Origin: Acinetobacter calcoaceticus
GTDB taxonomy: Bacteria > Pseudomonadota > Gammaproteobacteria > Pseudomonadales > Moraxellaceae
Direction of reading: 5' to 3'
NCBI RefSeq assembly: GCF_004345325.1
Contig: NZ_SLVJ01000031.1
Location: 1 to 41,809, forward strand
Length of the DNA stretch: 41,809 bases
Shown here: in pieces, positions 8,628-16,572 of the stretch
Numbering within the stretch: position 1 is the stretch's first letter
Layout of the letters: the number at the start of each line of letters is the position of its first letter
Program-made: the position numbers and the translations under genes
Notes under the pieces: generated by a model
Seen by the model: only the letters and a program-made list of their open reading frames with translations
Databases searched by the model: none
Told to the model about the DNA's origin: nothing

Positions 8628-8879
8628 CCGGCATCCCCTCGATTCAAGCAAACAGCATAGAAAAAGACTTAAACCCATCTCGCTTTTTTAAAAATTCATT
8701 TTGTTCTAGCAAAATGCTGCATGAACTTAGTCTTGTTTGCTATCGAAATCAAGTCGGTGTAAATCAGTGTGCCTTAACGATATTGCGGTTGGCGATCAAA
8801 ATTAATCCAATCTAAAACTAAAGATTTAACATCGGTGCTGTGCTTTATTTAATATTTGAATCTAGCGCCTGTAGATATT

Positions 8880-9296
8880 TCATTTATGTTTGCGACTGAG
8901 AAATTTCAAAAATAGCCAATAACAAAAGCCAGGAAACAGAGCCATCAGAATAGCCGGGGGATCGGCGTATACCCGCCACCATTCTGCAGAAATTTGACCT
9001 GAGTGGCCCCATCCCAAAAGTATAAAAAATGGCGTAGCAACCGCGAGTGAACCGATACAAATCGTAAGTAAATTCAGATCCAAATATCGATCCAAAAAAA
9101 TCGAGATCAAAAACGTAAAGGGTAGCGTTAAAATAACATACGCCAAATAAATCAGAGCATGTCCTACAAAAACCACAGCAATTGAATAGAGACTATATTC
9201 GCGATTCACGATAATAAAAAGCAATGCGGTGAACAAAAGTAAGGGCAATGGCGCGAGTAAGAGTGCTTTTACTATTTTTTCTTTTGAATACTGCAT
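8880..9296 (-). CDS. Small four-helix membrane protein of unknown function
   Basis: The 138-residue product has a short basic start (MQYSKEKIVK), four hydrophobic segments (about residues 11-28, 36-58, 76-94 and 113-130) and a basic tail ending SRKHK. I do not recognise a family. There is no strong Shine-Dalgarno before the ATG. It lies alone between the LysR gene and the hydrolase gene on the same strand, separated from both by more than 120 nt. An inner-membrane location is inferred from the helices. The reading frame has typical coding character and no competing long frame. Confidence 0.6.
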   Translation of the reverse strand: MQYSKEKIVKALLLAPLPLLLFTALLFIIVNREYSLYSIAVVFVGHALIYLAYVILTLPFTFLISIFLDRYLDLNLLTICIGSLAVATPFFILLGWGHSGQISAEWWRVYADPPAILMALFPGFCYWLFLKFLSRKHK

Positions 9297-9425
9297 TCAC
9301 TTGGCTCTGTTATTTGGTCGATCAGTACGATCACTATACCGACTCTCTTTCGGATTGCTATCATCTCTTGCAGGAAAGCCTAACTGAACGATATAACCAG
9401 TACTTGCGATATTGCCTCGACTCGA

Positions 9426-10301
9426 TCAATCACCCTCTTTTAAAAAATCCACCAAGGTTCTATTAAATATTTCGGTTTGATCCATCAAAGGCATATGTCC
9501 AGCATGTTGAATAGGTTTGAATATGGCATTTGGAATTATTTCAGCGGCGAACTGACTATATTTGATTGGGAAAAATTGATCATCTTCTCCATGAATGACT
9601 AAGGTTTTATGCTGAATGCTTTGCAGTTCATGCTTAGAAATTTCTGCGACAGCCTGACCTTTGCCCTGTAAAAACGCATTTTTACCGCCCAGACTTTTCG
9701 CCACCTCCACAGAATAAAGCCCGTGATATTTATGTTTAAGCTTTGGCTGAACAAGCAAATATCGAGAAGCAAAATGATTCGCTAAAGATGAAGGCAAAAC
9801 ATTCATCCAAACCATGCCTAAAAAGGGGAGAAATTTTGGTTTAGCACCGAAACCTGCAGAATTCACCAAGACCAATTTATTGACTTTTTCGGGGAAATCT
9901 AAAGCAAATTGCATTGCAATCGCAGCACCTTGAGAAAGCCCGACCAAACTGATTTTAGTTAGATTTAAGGAGGTTAAAAAACCATTTAACCAGTTTACAT
10001 AATATGACCGATCATAAGCCGCATTGGGTTTATCAGATTCGCCATAGCCCACGATATCTGGAGCAATCACAGGGTAGTGCTGGGCAATACTGGCTATGCT
10101 CGGATACCAAGTCACGGCACCTGCCCCCGCACCATGTAATAAAACAATCGTTTCGCCAGTAGCATGCTCATTGCCAGCAGAGAGCCATGCTGTTTTGACT
10201 GAATCAACAATGATTTCATGTTGTTCAACTGGAGTATTCATTTGCTTAATGAGGCCTTGCCTATACTTCACTCGCCTCAAAGATTCGATATTTTGACTCA
10301 T
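9426..10301 (-). CDS. Alpha/beta-fold hydrolase
   Basis: The 291-residue product shows the fold's landmarks in order: oxyanion-hole HGAGAG (56-61), nucleophile elbow GLSQGA with Ser123, the acid in HGEDDQF (Asp241 by spacing) and the base in HAGHMP (His269). The lid region (about 150-210) is moderately hydrophobic. It resembles the esterase / C-C bond hydrolase group, but the substrate cannot be named. No signal peptide is seen, so it should be cytoplasmic. Its ATG overlaps the MarR gene stop by 4 nt (ATGA), so the two form a coupled regulator-enzyme operon controlled by the palindromic promoter at 10723-10780. A second in-frame ATG at residue 21 is possible but lacks the coupling. Confidence 0.85.
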   Translation of the reverse strand: MSQNIESLRRVKYRQGLIKQMNTPVEQHEIIVDSVKTAWLSAGNEHATGETIVLLHGAGAGAVTWYPSIASIAQHYPVIAPDIVGYGESDKPNAAYDRSYYVNWLNGFLTSLNLTKISLVGLSQGAAIAMQFALDFPEKVNKLVLVNSAGFGAKPKFLPFLGMVWMNVLPSSLANHFASRYLLVQPKLKHKYHGLYSVEVAKSLGGKNAFLQGKGQAVAEISKHELQSIQHKTLVIHGEDDQFFPIKYSQFAAEIIPNAIFKPIQHAGHMPLMDQTEIFNRTLVDFLKEGD

Positions 10302-10711
10302 ATTTTAATCCGATTTAAGAGTGAAAATAGGGTCGAAATCTCGTCTTCATTTAAAAGGGAAAAAAAGCGCTCGGCGGTATGTTCAACGGTGATCATCGCA
10401 TCCTCAACGATTTGCAGTCCACTCTGAGTCAATGAAACCAAGCTCTGTCTTGCATCACGCGGATTGATATTTTTTTCAACTAGACCTATTTTTTCCATGG
10501 GCAGCAATACCCGCGTGATCCCTGAGGCTGTTAAGGCCACTTTTCCAGCCAACGCAATACGACTCAGTTTATTTTCTTGGGCATTGTTTAAATGGTACAT
10601 CACGGTAAATTCAGTAGAATTTATGCCATGCACACTTAAAGCTAAATCTAAATTTTTGCCGATTAATGACCCAATATGGTTCTGTTGTAGTAAAAAATCT
10701 ATTTTTTCCAT
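10298..10711 (-). CDS. MarR-family transcriptional regulator
   Basis: The 137-residue product has the MarR winged helix-turn-helix: a helix with LNNAQENKLSRIALAGKVAL, the recognition region TASGITRVLLPMEKIGLVEK, and a wing with NPRDARQSLVSLTQSG (Asp-Arg pattern typical of the family). It should act as a dimeric repressor released by a small, often phenolic, ligand. Its own promoter and start are covered by a 58-bp palindrome, which suggests autoregulation of itself and the coupled hydrolase. The hydrolase substrate or product would be a reasonable inducer, but that is inference. Confidence 0.87.
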   Translation of the reverse strand: MEKIDFLLQQNHIGSLIGKNLDLALSVHGINSTEFTVMYHLNNAQENKLSRIALAGKVALTASGITRVLLPMEKIGLVEKNINPRDARQSLVSLTQSGLQIVEDAMITVEHTAERFFSLLNEDEISTLFSLLNRIKI

Positions 10712-10722
10712 TTCATGAAGCT

Positions 10723-10780
10723 CTCAAATATTAATTGCATAATACTTGAGTTATCAAGCATTATGCAATTAATATTTGAG
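10723..10780. promoter_or_regulatory. 58-bp palindrome containing the MarR-operon promoter
   Basis: Two 27-nt arms are complementary at every position but one and flank a 4-nt centre (GTTA, about 10750-10753). On the minus strand the arms supply a -35-like TTGCAT (10763-10768) and a -10-like TATTAT (10739-10744) with an 18-bp spacer, so a bound regulator would cover the promoter. It ends 12 nt before the marR ATG. MarR sites are usually about 16-24 bp; this could hold two nested or adjacent sites. Confidence 0.75.
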
Positions 10781-11063
10781 CATGGTATGGAATATTCCTC
10801 GCTTGAAGATAGGTTCTGATGCATCACGTCAACCAATCTGGCATTTCATATTGAAAGGGATGCAATGAAAAAAACCAACGATGAAATCAACCTAAGTTCT
10901 GATTGATACCACTGTCATTCTATGGCTTAATTCTCAAGTAAGGTTGAAGACTTAAAAGCTATATATACCAAAGTCTTCGAGATGAATTGCTACAAGAACT
11001 CAAGCACTTTGCATAACTTTATAGGATTGAATTTTAAGACAATGAACTATTTTGCAGAGGATC

Positions 11064-11089
11064 CCTTCTAGGTAATGTCACCTAGGAGG
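11064..11089 (+). promoter_or_regulatory. Hairpin enclosing the Shine-Dalgarno of the 106-aa gene
   Basis: CCTTCTAGGT (11064-11073) can pair with ACCTAGGAGG (11080-11089) with a single G-U pair and a 6-nt loop (aatgtc). The right arm contains the complete AGGAGG ribosome-binding site, 4 nt before the ATG at 11094. In the RNA the site would be hidden until melted or bound, as in a thermosensor or other translational switch. Predicted from pairing only. Confidence 0.5.
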
Positions 11090-11093
11090 AAAC

Positions 11094-11414
11094 ATGAAAA
11101 AACTGAAATATCAGTATAGGCAATCAATACGCATAACCCATAAAGCTTACTTTGGGTTGATTTACCCGAATATCAAAAGTTTGTATCACAAAAAATTTAG
11201 CACACAACAAGAGAGAGGTTTTTATTTTCTACATGTAATTGAATACAAGGGATATCCTCTTAAAATTCGAGCAGCTCGTGGTAAAGGTTTAGCTCAGGTT
11301 TGGGATGATTTACCCGCTTCTGTCTACAGTGTTGCTAAAAGTTGGAAACACAATTCCAAAAGGAAACATCAGTACTATAAACAGCATGAGCAAAAGTACG
11401 AGATCGGATCTTAG
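11094..11414 (+). CDS. Orphan small basic protein of unknown function
   Basis: The 106-residue product is strongly basic and rich in Lys, Tyr and His (MKKLKYQYRQSIRITHKAY at the start, SWKHNSKRKHQYYKQHEQKY near the end). There is no signal peptide or membrane segment. The middle region, LKIRAARGKGLAQVWDDLPA, looks ordered. I recognise no family; the charge suggests nucleic-acid or ribosome association, which is only a guess. A near-perfect AGGAGG precedes the ATG and lies in a predicted hairpin. A strong terminator follows at 11451-11480. It is the only plus-strand gene in an otherwise minus-strand stretch and reads as a stand-alone, possibly acquired, gene. Confidence 0.6.
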   Translation: MKKLKYQYRQSIRITHKAYFGLIYPNIKSLYHKKFSTQQERGFYFLHVIEYKGYPLKIRAARGKGLAQVWDDLPASVYSVAKSWKHNSKRKHQYYKQHEQKYEIGS

Positions 11415-11450
11415 CGCATCTGTTCGCATTTCTGTGTTCTGTTAATACAT

Positions 11451-11480
11451 CCCGTTCCATACCTTTTAGGATGGAACGGG
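11451..11480. terminator. Strong stem-loop between convergent genes
   Basis: CCCGTTCCAT pairs with ATGGAACGGG, extended inward by CCT/AGG across a bulged A, with a 3-nt loop. It separates the orphan 106-aa gene (plus) from the thioesterase gene (minus). A T-rich run lies a few bases after it on the plus strand. Confidence 0.75.
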
Positions 11481-11525
11481 AAATAACTTTTTGAAGTTGA
11501 TACCTATATTCAAACGCTGCTGCAA

Positions 11526-11924
11526 CTATTCTTTAGTCACCAACATTCTAGAAACACCACGAAACTCAGCCACAATCTCATGCGCTTGATTGGTCACGCT
11601 AATATCATAGATTTCCGAACGACCACTGCCGGTTTTAAACTCAGCCGTTGCCGTTAAGGTATCGCCGATCTTGCCCGGTTTTAAATAACTGATATTACAA
11701 TGTTGCCCCACTGCTATCGTCTCAGAATTACAGGCCACAGCAAATGCCCCATCCGCCAATGTAAAAATAATCCCACCATGACAGGTTCCATGTCCTTGGG
11801 TATGTTTTGCGCTGACCACTAAGGAAACTTGGGCAGACTTGGCCGCATAAGCATCTAATGTTATGCCTAATTCTTGCATGACTTGGTCATTTTCAAATAA
11901 AGTTTTTTGGCGATCTTGATTCAT
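11526..11924 (-). CDS. paaI: Hotdog-fold acyl-CoA thioesterase, PaaI type
   Basis: The 132-residue product has the PaaI signature: HTQGHGTCHGGIIFTLADGA with the HGG loop and catalytic Asp, then CNISYLKPGKIGDTLTATAE on the following strands. In the family PaaI forms a cytoplasmic tetramer that hydrolyses hydroxylated phenylacetyl-CoA and rescues CoA from stalled ring-epoxide intermediates. The length fits the family. No other phenylacetate genes are nearby; it is divergent from antABC, so it is an orphan copy or acts on another aromatic CoA ester. No clear Shine-Dalgarno precedes the ATG. The assignment to PaaI rather than another hotdog subfamily is likely but not certain. Confidence 0.82.
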   Translation of the reverse strand: MNQDRQKTLFENDQVMQELGITLDAYAAKSAQVSLVVSAKHTQGHGTCHGGIIFTLADGAFAVACNSETIAVGQHCNISYLKPGKIGDTLTATAEFKTGSGRSEIYDISVTNQAHEIVAEFRGVSRMLVTKE

Positions 11925-12258
11925 GAATCGATTCCATTTGATACATTAATTAATAATAAATATAAAATTACGAATCACAATAAACCTGATTTATGCAGAT
12001 CTTTCAAGACTTATTTTCTTTATCGCGCAGATGAGCCATGGATACTATTGCTTAAGCAGCCATTAAAATTCGAATTTTCTTATTCCTGTAATTAATAAAT
12101 CGGTTTGATCTATAACGTGAGCGCCAAACCTGCATTACAGCGCGACATTTCCAACAAAATTGCAGGCATTGGATAAAGTTACGGAAGAATCGGATAGTCC
12201 ACCAAGCGGAATCAGGGTTCAATCATCCTAAAGTTTCCATTGCATATAGGATGACACA
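11925..12258. other. Divergent promoter region between paaI and antA
   Basis: No gene is seen. The antA-proximal part carries XylS/AntR-type half-sites (12161-12196), and an AGGA ribosome-binding site precedes the antA ATG at 12259. The paaI-proximal half is very AT-rich. Confidence 0.6.
12161..12196 (+). promoter_or_regulatory. Putative AntR (AraC/XylS-type) operator of antABC
   Basis: TGCAGGCATTGGATA at 12161-12175 matches the XylS-family half-site TGCA-N6-GGNTA exactly. A second copy, CGGAAGAATCGGATA at 12182-12196, keeps the GGATA and two of the four TGCA bases, and starts exactly 21 bp later, i.e. two helical turns on the same face. This is the direct-repeat layout known for XylS, BenR and AntR promoters. 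It lies 62 nt upstream of the antA start; the AraC-family gene after antC would supply the activator. Confidence 0.7.
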
Positions 12259-13725
12259 ATGGCCTCACGTAGCATTACCCAGTGGCAAGATTTCGTAGAA
12301 GGATGTCTCGACTTCCGCCCTCAAGACGGCGTATATCGCATCGCACGCGACATGTTCACTCAGCCAGACCTGTTTGAACTAGAAATGGAACTCATATTCG
12401 AAAAAACATGGATCTATGCCTGCCATGAAAGCGAAATCGCCAACAATCATGATTTCGTCACCGTACAAATTGGCCGCCAGCCGATGATCATCAGCCGTGA
12501 TGGCAAAGGTGAATTACACGCGATGGTCAATGCCTGCGAACACCGCGGCGCAACCATTACCCGTGCCACCAAAGGCAACCAATCGACTTTCACCTGCCCG
12601 TTCCATGCCTGGTGCTATAAGTCCGATGGCCGCTTGGTGAAAGTCAAAGCACCCAATGAATACCCTGCTGATTTCGATAAAAATAGCCGTGGACTGAAAC
12701 ACGGCCGTATTTCGAGCTATCGTGGTTTTGTCTTTGTGAGCTTAGACACACAAGCAACGGATAGTCTTGAAGATTTCCTTGGTGATGGCAAAGTGTTCTT
12801 AGACCTCATGGTCGAGCAATCACCAACAGGTGAGCTAGAAGTCCTACAAGGTAAATCAGCCTATACCTTTGCAGGTAACTGGAAACTGCAAAACGAAAAT
12901 GGTCTTGATGGCTATCACGTCAGTACCGTTCACTATAACTATGTATCGACTGTACAGCATCGCCAACAGGTCAATGCCGACAAAGGTGAAGATCTCGACA
13001 CCCTCGACTACAGTAAATTAGGCGCAGGCGATGACACCACCGATGATGGTTGGTTCAGCTTTAAAAATGGTCACAGTGTACTGATCAGTGATATGCCAAA
13101 CCCAACTGTACGTCCTGGTTATGCCACTGTCATGCCGTACTTGGTTGAAAAGTATGGTCAAAAACGTGCTGAATGGGCAATGCATCGTCTACGCAACCTG
13201 AACTTGTATCCAAGTCTGTTCTTTATGGATCAGATCAGTTCACAGCTACGAATTATCCGTCCTGTGGCATGGAACAAAACTGAAGTCATTAGCCAATGTA
13301 TCGGTGTCAAAGGCGAATCTAGCGAAGCACGTCGTAACCGTATTCGTCAATTTGAAGATTTCTTTAACGTATCTGGCCTCGGTACCCCGGATGACTTGGT
13401 GGAATTCCGTGAGCAACAAAAAGGTTTCCAAGCCCGTCTAGAACGTTGGAGTGATATCTCTCGCGGACATCAAAACTGGTGCTATGGCTCTACGCCAAAT
13501 GCTGAAGTATTAAATATCAATCCAGTGATGACCGGTACTGAAATTACCCATGAAGGACTTTATGTCAATCAGCATGGTCATTGGCAACGTAGCCTGCTCG
13601 ATGGTTTAAATAAAAAAGCTTTAAAAATGCAGGATCTTGACCTCGATCAAAATCAACAAGTTGAAGGCGAATGCGACCACGCACACGACTGCCAAGCCAA
13701 CACAACTGCCAAGGATGAGGTGTAA
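12259..13725 (+). CDS. antA: Anthranilate 1,2-dioxygenase large (alpha) subunit
   Basis: The 488-residue product is a ring-hydroxylating oxygenase alpha subunit. The Rieske motif is CEHRGA (Cys93, His95) with CPFHAW (Cys113, His116); the mononuclear iron region reads NENGLDGYHVSTVHYNY. The sequence closely resembles Acinetobacter AntA along most of its length. With AntB it forms the oxygenase that converts anthranilate to catechol with loss of CO2 and ammonia, taking electrons from AntC. The C-terminal tail (about 470-488, with ECDHAHDCQAN) is His/Cys-containing and appears extended relative to the form I recall; its effect is unknown. First gene of antABC, 2 nt before antB, with an AGGA ribosome-binding site. 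Confidence 0.95.
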   Translation: MASRSITQWQDFVEGCLDFRPQDGVYRIARDMFTQPDLFELEMELIFEKTWIYACHESEIANNHDFVTVQIGRQPMIISRDGKGELHAMVNACEHRGATITRATKGNQSTFTCPFHAWCYKSDGRLVKVKAPNEYPADFDKNSRGLKHGRISSYRGFVFVSLDTQATDSLEDFLGDGKVFLDLMVEQSPTGELEVLQGKSAYTFAGNWKLQNENGLDGYHVSTVHYNYVSTVQHRQQVNADKGEDLDTLDYSKLGAGDDTTDDGWFSFKNGHSVLISDMPNPTVRPGYATVMPYLVEKYGQKRAEWAMHRLRNLNLYPSLFFMDQISSQLRIIRPVAWNKTEVISQCIGVKGESSEARRNRIRQFEDFFNVSGLGTPDDLVEFREQQKGFQARLERWSDISRGHQNWCYGSTPNAEVLNINPVMTGTEITHEGLYVNQHGHWQRSLLDGLNKKALKMQDLDLDQNQQVEGECDHAHDCQANTTAKDEV

Positions 13726-13727
13726 TC

Positions 13728-14219
13728 ATGTCTGCTGAACTCCATTTTGCTGTATCTCAGTTTCTGATCCACAAAGCTGAGTTGTGTGATGCCTATGATT
13801 GGGATGCGTATATCGAACTGTATGATGAAGACAGCGTCTACCATATTCCACAGTGGATCGATGAACACAACTATGTTCAAGACCCGAACCAAGGTCTGTC
13901 CTATGTCTACTATGAAGACCGTGCTGGTTTAGAAGACCGTGTCTTCCGTATCCGTACCGGTAAAGCTGCATCGGCAACCCCACTGCCACGTACTTTGCAC
14001 CTGATCAACAATGTCCGCGTCAAAGTGCTTGAAGATGGTTTGGTCGAAGCCAAAGTGAATTGGCATACCCTCTATAACCGTCAAGGTTTGGAAGGCCAAT
14101 TTTACGGTCATAGCACCTATACCTTGCGTCAGACTGAACAGAGTTTCCGTATTCGTCGTCAACACACCTTGTTGCTGAATGACAAAATCGACTCTGTACT
14201 CGACTTTTATCACGTTTAG
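13728..14219 (+). CDS. antB: Anthranilate 1,2-dioxygenase small (beta) subunit
   Basis: The 163-residue product has the NTF2-like beta-subunit fold of aromatic dioxygenases, with WDAYIELYDEDSVYHIPQW near the start and ATPLPRTLHLINNVRV in the middle. The beta subunit has no metal site; it packs with AntA to build the oxygenase multimer. The gene begins 2 nt after the antA stop and its own stop lies just before the antC ribosome-binding site, so the three genes are one transcript. Confidence 0.94.
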   Translation: MSAELHFAVSQFLIHKAELCDAYDWDAYIELYDEDSVYHIPQWIDEHNYVQDPNQGLSYVYYEDRAGLEDRVFRIRTGKAASATPLPRTLHLINNVRVKVLEDGLVEAKVNWHTLYNRQGLEGQFYGHSTYTLRQTEQSFRIRRQHTLLLNDKIDSVLDFYHV

Positions 14220-14230
14220 TGGAGTTTGCT

Positions 14231-15262
14231 ATGGGACATTCAGTTGCACTCAATTTCGCTGATGGTAAAACTTTTTTTATCTCGGTGAACAATGACGAAT
14301 TGCTGCTCAATGCCGCAATTCGCCAAGGCATCAACATTCCCCTCGACTGCCGTGAAGGTGTTTGTGGAACCTGTCAGGGGCAGTGCGAAACCGGTATTTA
14401 CGAACAAGAATACGTGGATGAAGATGCGCTCAGTGAACGTGATTTGGCTGAACGTAAAATGTTGGCTTGCCAAACTCGGGTCAAGTCCAATGCTGCATTT
14501 TATTTTGATCACAGCTCAGAACTGTGCAATGCCGGCGAAACGCTGAAAATCGCGTCAACAGTAACTGCAGTTGAGTTGGTTTCTGAAACCACGGCGATCC
14601 TGCATGTCGATGCGGGTGATCATAAAGATCAGCTGCATTATCTGCCGGGCCAATATGCACGTTTGTTGATTCCAGATACAGATGAATGGCGCTCGTATTC
14701 ATTTGCGAACTTGCCCAATGCAGAAAACAAATTGCAGTTCTTGATTCGTTTGCTGCCTGATGGTGTGATGAGTAACTATTTACGTGACCGTTGCCAGGTG
14801 GGCCAAACGATTATGCTCGAAGCACCACTGGGCAGCTTCTATATGCGTGAAGCTGAACGTCCATTGGTATTTATTGCAGGTGGTACTGGATTATCGGCAT
14901 TCCTCGGTATGCTCGATCACTTGGCTACACAGCCACACGTCCCTGCTGTACAACTGTATTATGGGGTTAATAGCGAAACTGATCTGTGTGAGCAACAGCG
15001 TTTACATGCCTATGCTGAACGGATTCCGCAGTTTAGCTACCAACCGATTGTCGGCAAAGCATCTGAGACTTGGACCGGTAAAACGGGCTTTATCCAGCAA
15101 CATTTGGACAAAGCGCAATTGGCTGAACAAGCATTTGATATGTATCTCTGTGGCCCACCACCGATGATCGAAGCTGTTAAGCAATGGCTAGATGATCAAG
15201 CATTGACGGATTATCGTATCTATAGTGAGAAATTCTTGCAGAGTAATAATACTCGGCTTTAA
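14231..15262 (+). CDS. antC: Anthranilate 1,2-dioxygenase electron-transfer reductase
   Basis: The 343-residue product has an N-terminal plant-type [2Fe-2S] ferredoxin domain (Cys40, Cys45 and Cys48 in CREGVCGTC, plus Cys80), an FAD domain with WRSYSFAN, and a C-terminal NADH domain with GGTGLSAFLGML and LCGPPPM. It passes electrons from NADH to the AntAB oxygenase. I chose the ATG at 14231 because TGGAG lies just before it; a GTG at 14219, overlapping the antB stop, would add four residues. A perfect 14-bp stem-loop closes the operon. Confidence 0.94.
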   Translation: MGHSVALNFADGKTFFISVNNDELLLNAAIRQGINIPLDCREGVCGTCQGQCETGIYEQEYVDEDALSERDLAERKMLACQTRVKSNAAFYFDHSSELCNAGETLKIASTVTAVELVSETTAILHVDAGDHKDQLHYLPGQYARLLIPDTDEWRSYSFANLPNAENKLQFLIRLLPDGVMSNYLRDRCQVGQTIMLEAPLGSFYMREAERPLVFIAGGTGLSAFLGMLDHLATQPHVPAVQLYYGVNSETDLCEQQRLHAYAERIPQFSYQPIVGKASETWTGKTGFIQQHLDKAQLAEQAFDMYLCGPPPMIEAVKQWLDDQALTDYRIYSEKFLQSNNTRL

Positions 15263-15300
15263 ATATAAGTTGAGTTAATTACTTGGCTTTGTTATAAAAT

Positions 15301-15333
15301 AACGGAGTATCTTAAGGATTAAGATACTCCGTT
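15301..15333 (+). terminator. Strong stem-loop after antC
   Basis: AACGGAGTATCTTA and its exact complement flank a 5-nt loop (14-bp stem). No long T-run follows, so it may work as a factor-dependent end or an mRNA 3' stabiliser as much as a classic intrinsic terminator. Confidence 0.7.
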
Positions 15334-15407
15334 GATCCAAGTAGTATTTAGCACTTAGATTGATTTATATTTAAGTCACTTTATCCATATTACTGTGACG
15401 ATACTGC

Positions 15408-15434
15408 AGTAAATAAATGGATACTGTATTTACT
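15408..15434. promoter_or_regulatory. Inverted repeat before the AraC-family gene
   Basis: AGTAAATA and TATTTACT form perfect 8-bp arms around an 11-nt centre, about 75 nt upstream of the regulator start. Its position suits an operator or promoter element for that gene; the binding protein is unknown. Confidence 0.3.
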
Positions 15435-15510
15435 CGCTTTAGAATAAAAACAAAAACTCGCTATTCTAAAGTTCAAAGTAATTACAGGTGCAGAGCCAAT
15501 AGGGATATCT

Positions 15511-16554
15511 ATGAGCCAAGCCTACCTGCCGGAATTAAGTGGTCGCCAGTTTCAAAATGTGCCAATCTTCACACCGCAAAATCTAATTTTTGCATGTCAG
15601 GATGTACAAGAAACCTGTAAAGGGGTCGGTCAAATCTTTAAGCCGCATCGGCTGACCATCTTAAAACAAAAAGCAGATTTTTCTGCCAGCATGCATCACT
15701 TTAAAACCAAAGCCAATCTGTCGATCTCGCGCTTGGATTATAGTCAGGAGGTGCTGATTGAACCTGATTTCTTAGAGCAGTTTTATCTGATTCAAATCCC
15801 GACTCAAGGCTATGCTGAAATAGAATTTGATCGGCATAAATTTATTTCCTATGTCCAAGTGGCTTCGATTATCTCTCCAGAACAATCTTTTAAAATGCGC
15901 TGCCATGCAGGCACACCGCAACTGATGTTAAAAATTTCCAAAGATGATTTTATTCAGCACTGTAGACAGCATATCCCCGAGTTTCATTTAAAAGCACCGC
16001 GTTTTGATCCCAAACTAGATTTTTCCACGCAGCATGGTCATTATTTTTTACAACTGTTTCGCACCCTAGTCGATGCACTCAGTTGTGAGCAACACCCTTT
16101 ACAGCACCCCTTGGCTTTTAAACAATTTGAATCCAATTTATTTAATGCGCTGATTTACGGTCAACCGAATAATGCACTGCAAACCCTGCAACACAGTAAA
16201 GCCCAAGTGGTATCGCCATTCTTTATTAAACGCACCGAAGCCTATATCCGTGAGCATTTGCATGAAGCCCTCAATGTAGAGAAAATGGCTGAGCATGCAG
16301 GTGTTAGTGTGCGCACTTTATTTAATGGCTTTAAAAACTTTTTGGACACCACCCCGATGGCTTATCTCAAAGAATTGCGCTTTGAACAAGCCCATCTTGA
16401 GTTGCAGCAGAATGAATTGGTCTCGATTACCGATGTGGCCTACAAATGGGGCTTTTGTCATCTCGGGCGTTTTTCTCAAGAATATAAGCAGCGTTATGGC
16501 GAACTGCCCTCATCGACACGGCGCTTTAATCAAAATGAGATCAAGGTGGTTTAG
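15511..16554 (+). CDS. AraC/XylS-family regulator, probable activator of antABC
   Basis: The 347-residue product has an N-terminal ligand-sensing region of the AraC-binding-like type (about 40-200) and a C-terminal double helix-turn-helix (about 235-340) with LNVEKMAEHAGVSVRTLFNG and VTDVAYKWGF-like ITDVAYKWGFCHLGRFSQEY. It follows antABC on the same strand, separated by a strong stem-loop and its own 250-nt leader. XylS-type half-sites in front of antA fit it as an AntR-like activator responding to anthranilate. I leave the symbol blank because the link is by position and site type. The start has only a weak ribosome-binding site (AGGGATATCT). Confidence 0.87.
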   Translation: MSQAYLPELSGRQFQNVPIFTPQNLIFACQDVQETCKGVGQIFKPHRLTILKQKADFSASMHHFKTKANLSISRLDYSQEVLIEPDFLEQFYLIQIPTQGYAEIEFDRHKFISYVQVASIISPEQSFKMRCHAGTPQLMLKISKDDFIQHCRQHIPEFHLKAPRFDPKLDFSTQHGHYFLQLFRTLVDALSCEQHPLQHPLAFKQFESNLFNALIYGQPNNALQTLQHSKAQVVSPFFIKRTEAYIREHLHEALNVEKMAEHAGVSVRTLFNGFKNFLDTTPMAYLKELRFEQAHLELQQNELVSITDVAYKWGFCHLGRFSQEYKQRYGELPSSTRRFNQNEIKVV

Positions 16555-16572
16555 GCCATTGCTGAGAACAAA

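Larger units (their letters stand above)
10712..11093. other. Intergenic region between the MarR gene and the orphan basic protein
   Basis: It holds the large palindrome (10723-10780) and the hairpin over the next gene's ribosome-binding site (11064-11089). A 13-codon frame, MKKTNDEINLSSD, starts at 10865 after an AAGGG; it could be a relic or a leader peptide but is too short to support. Nothing else is recognisable. Confidence 0.5.
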
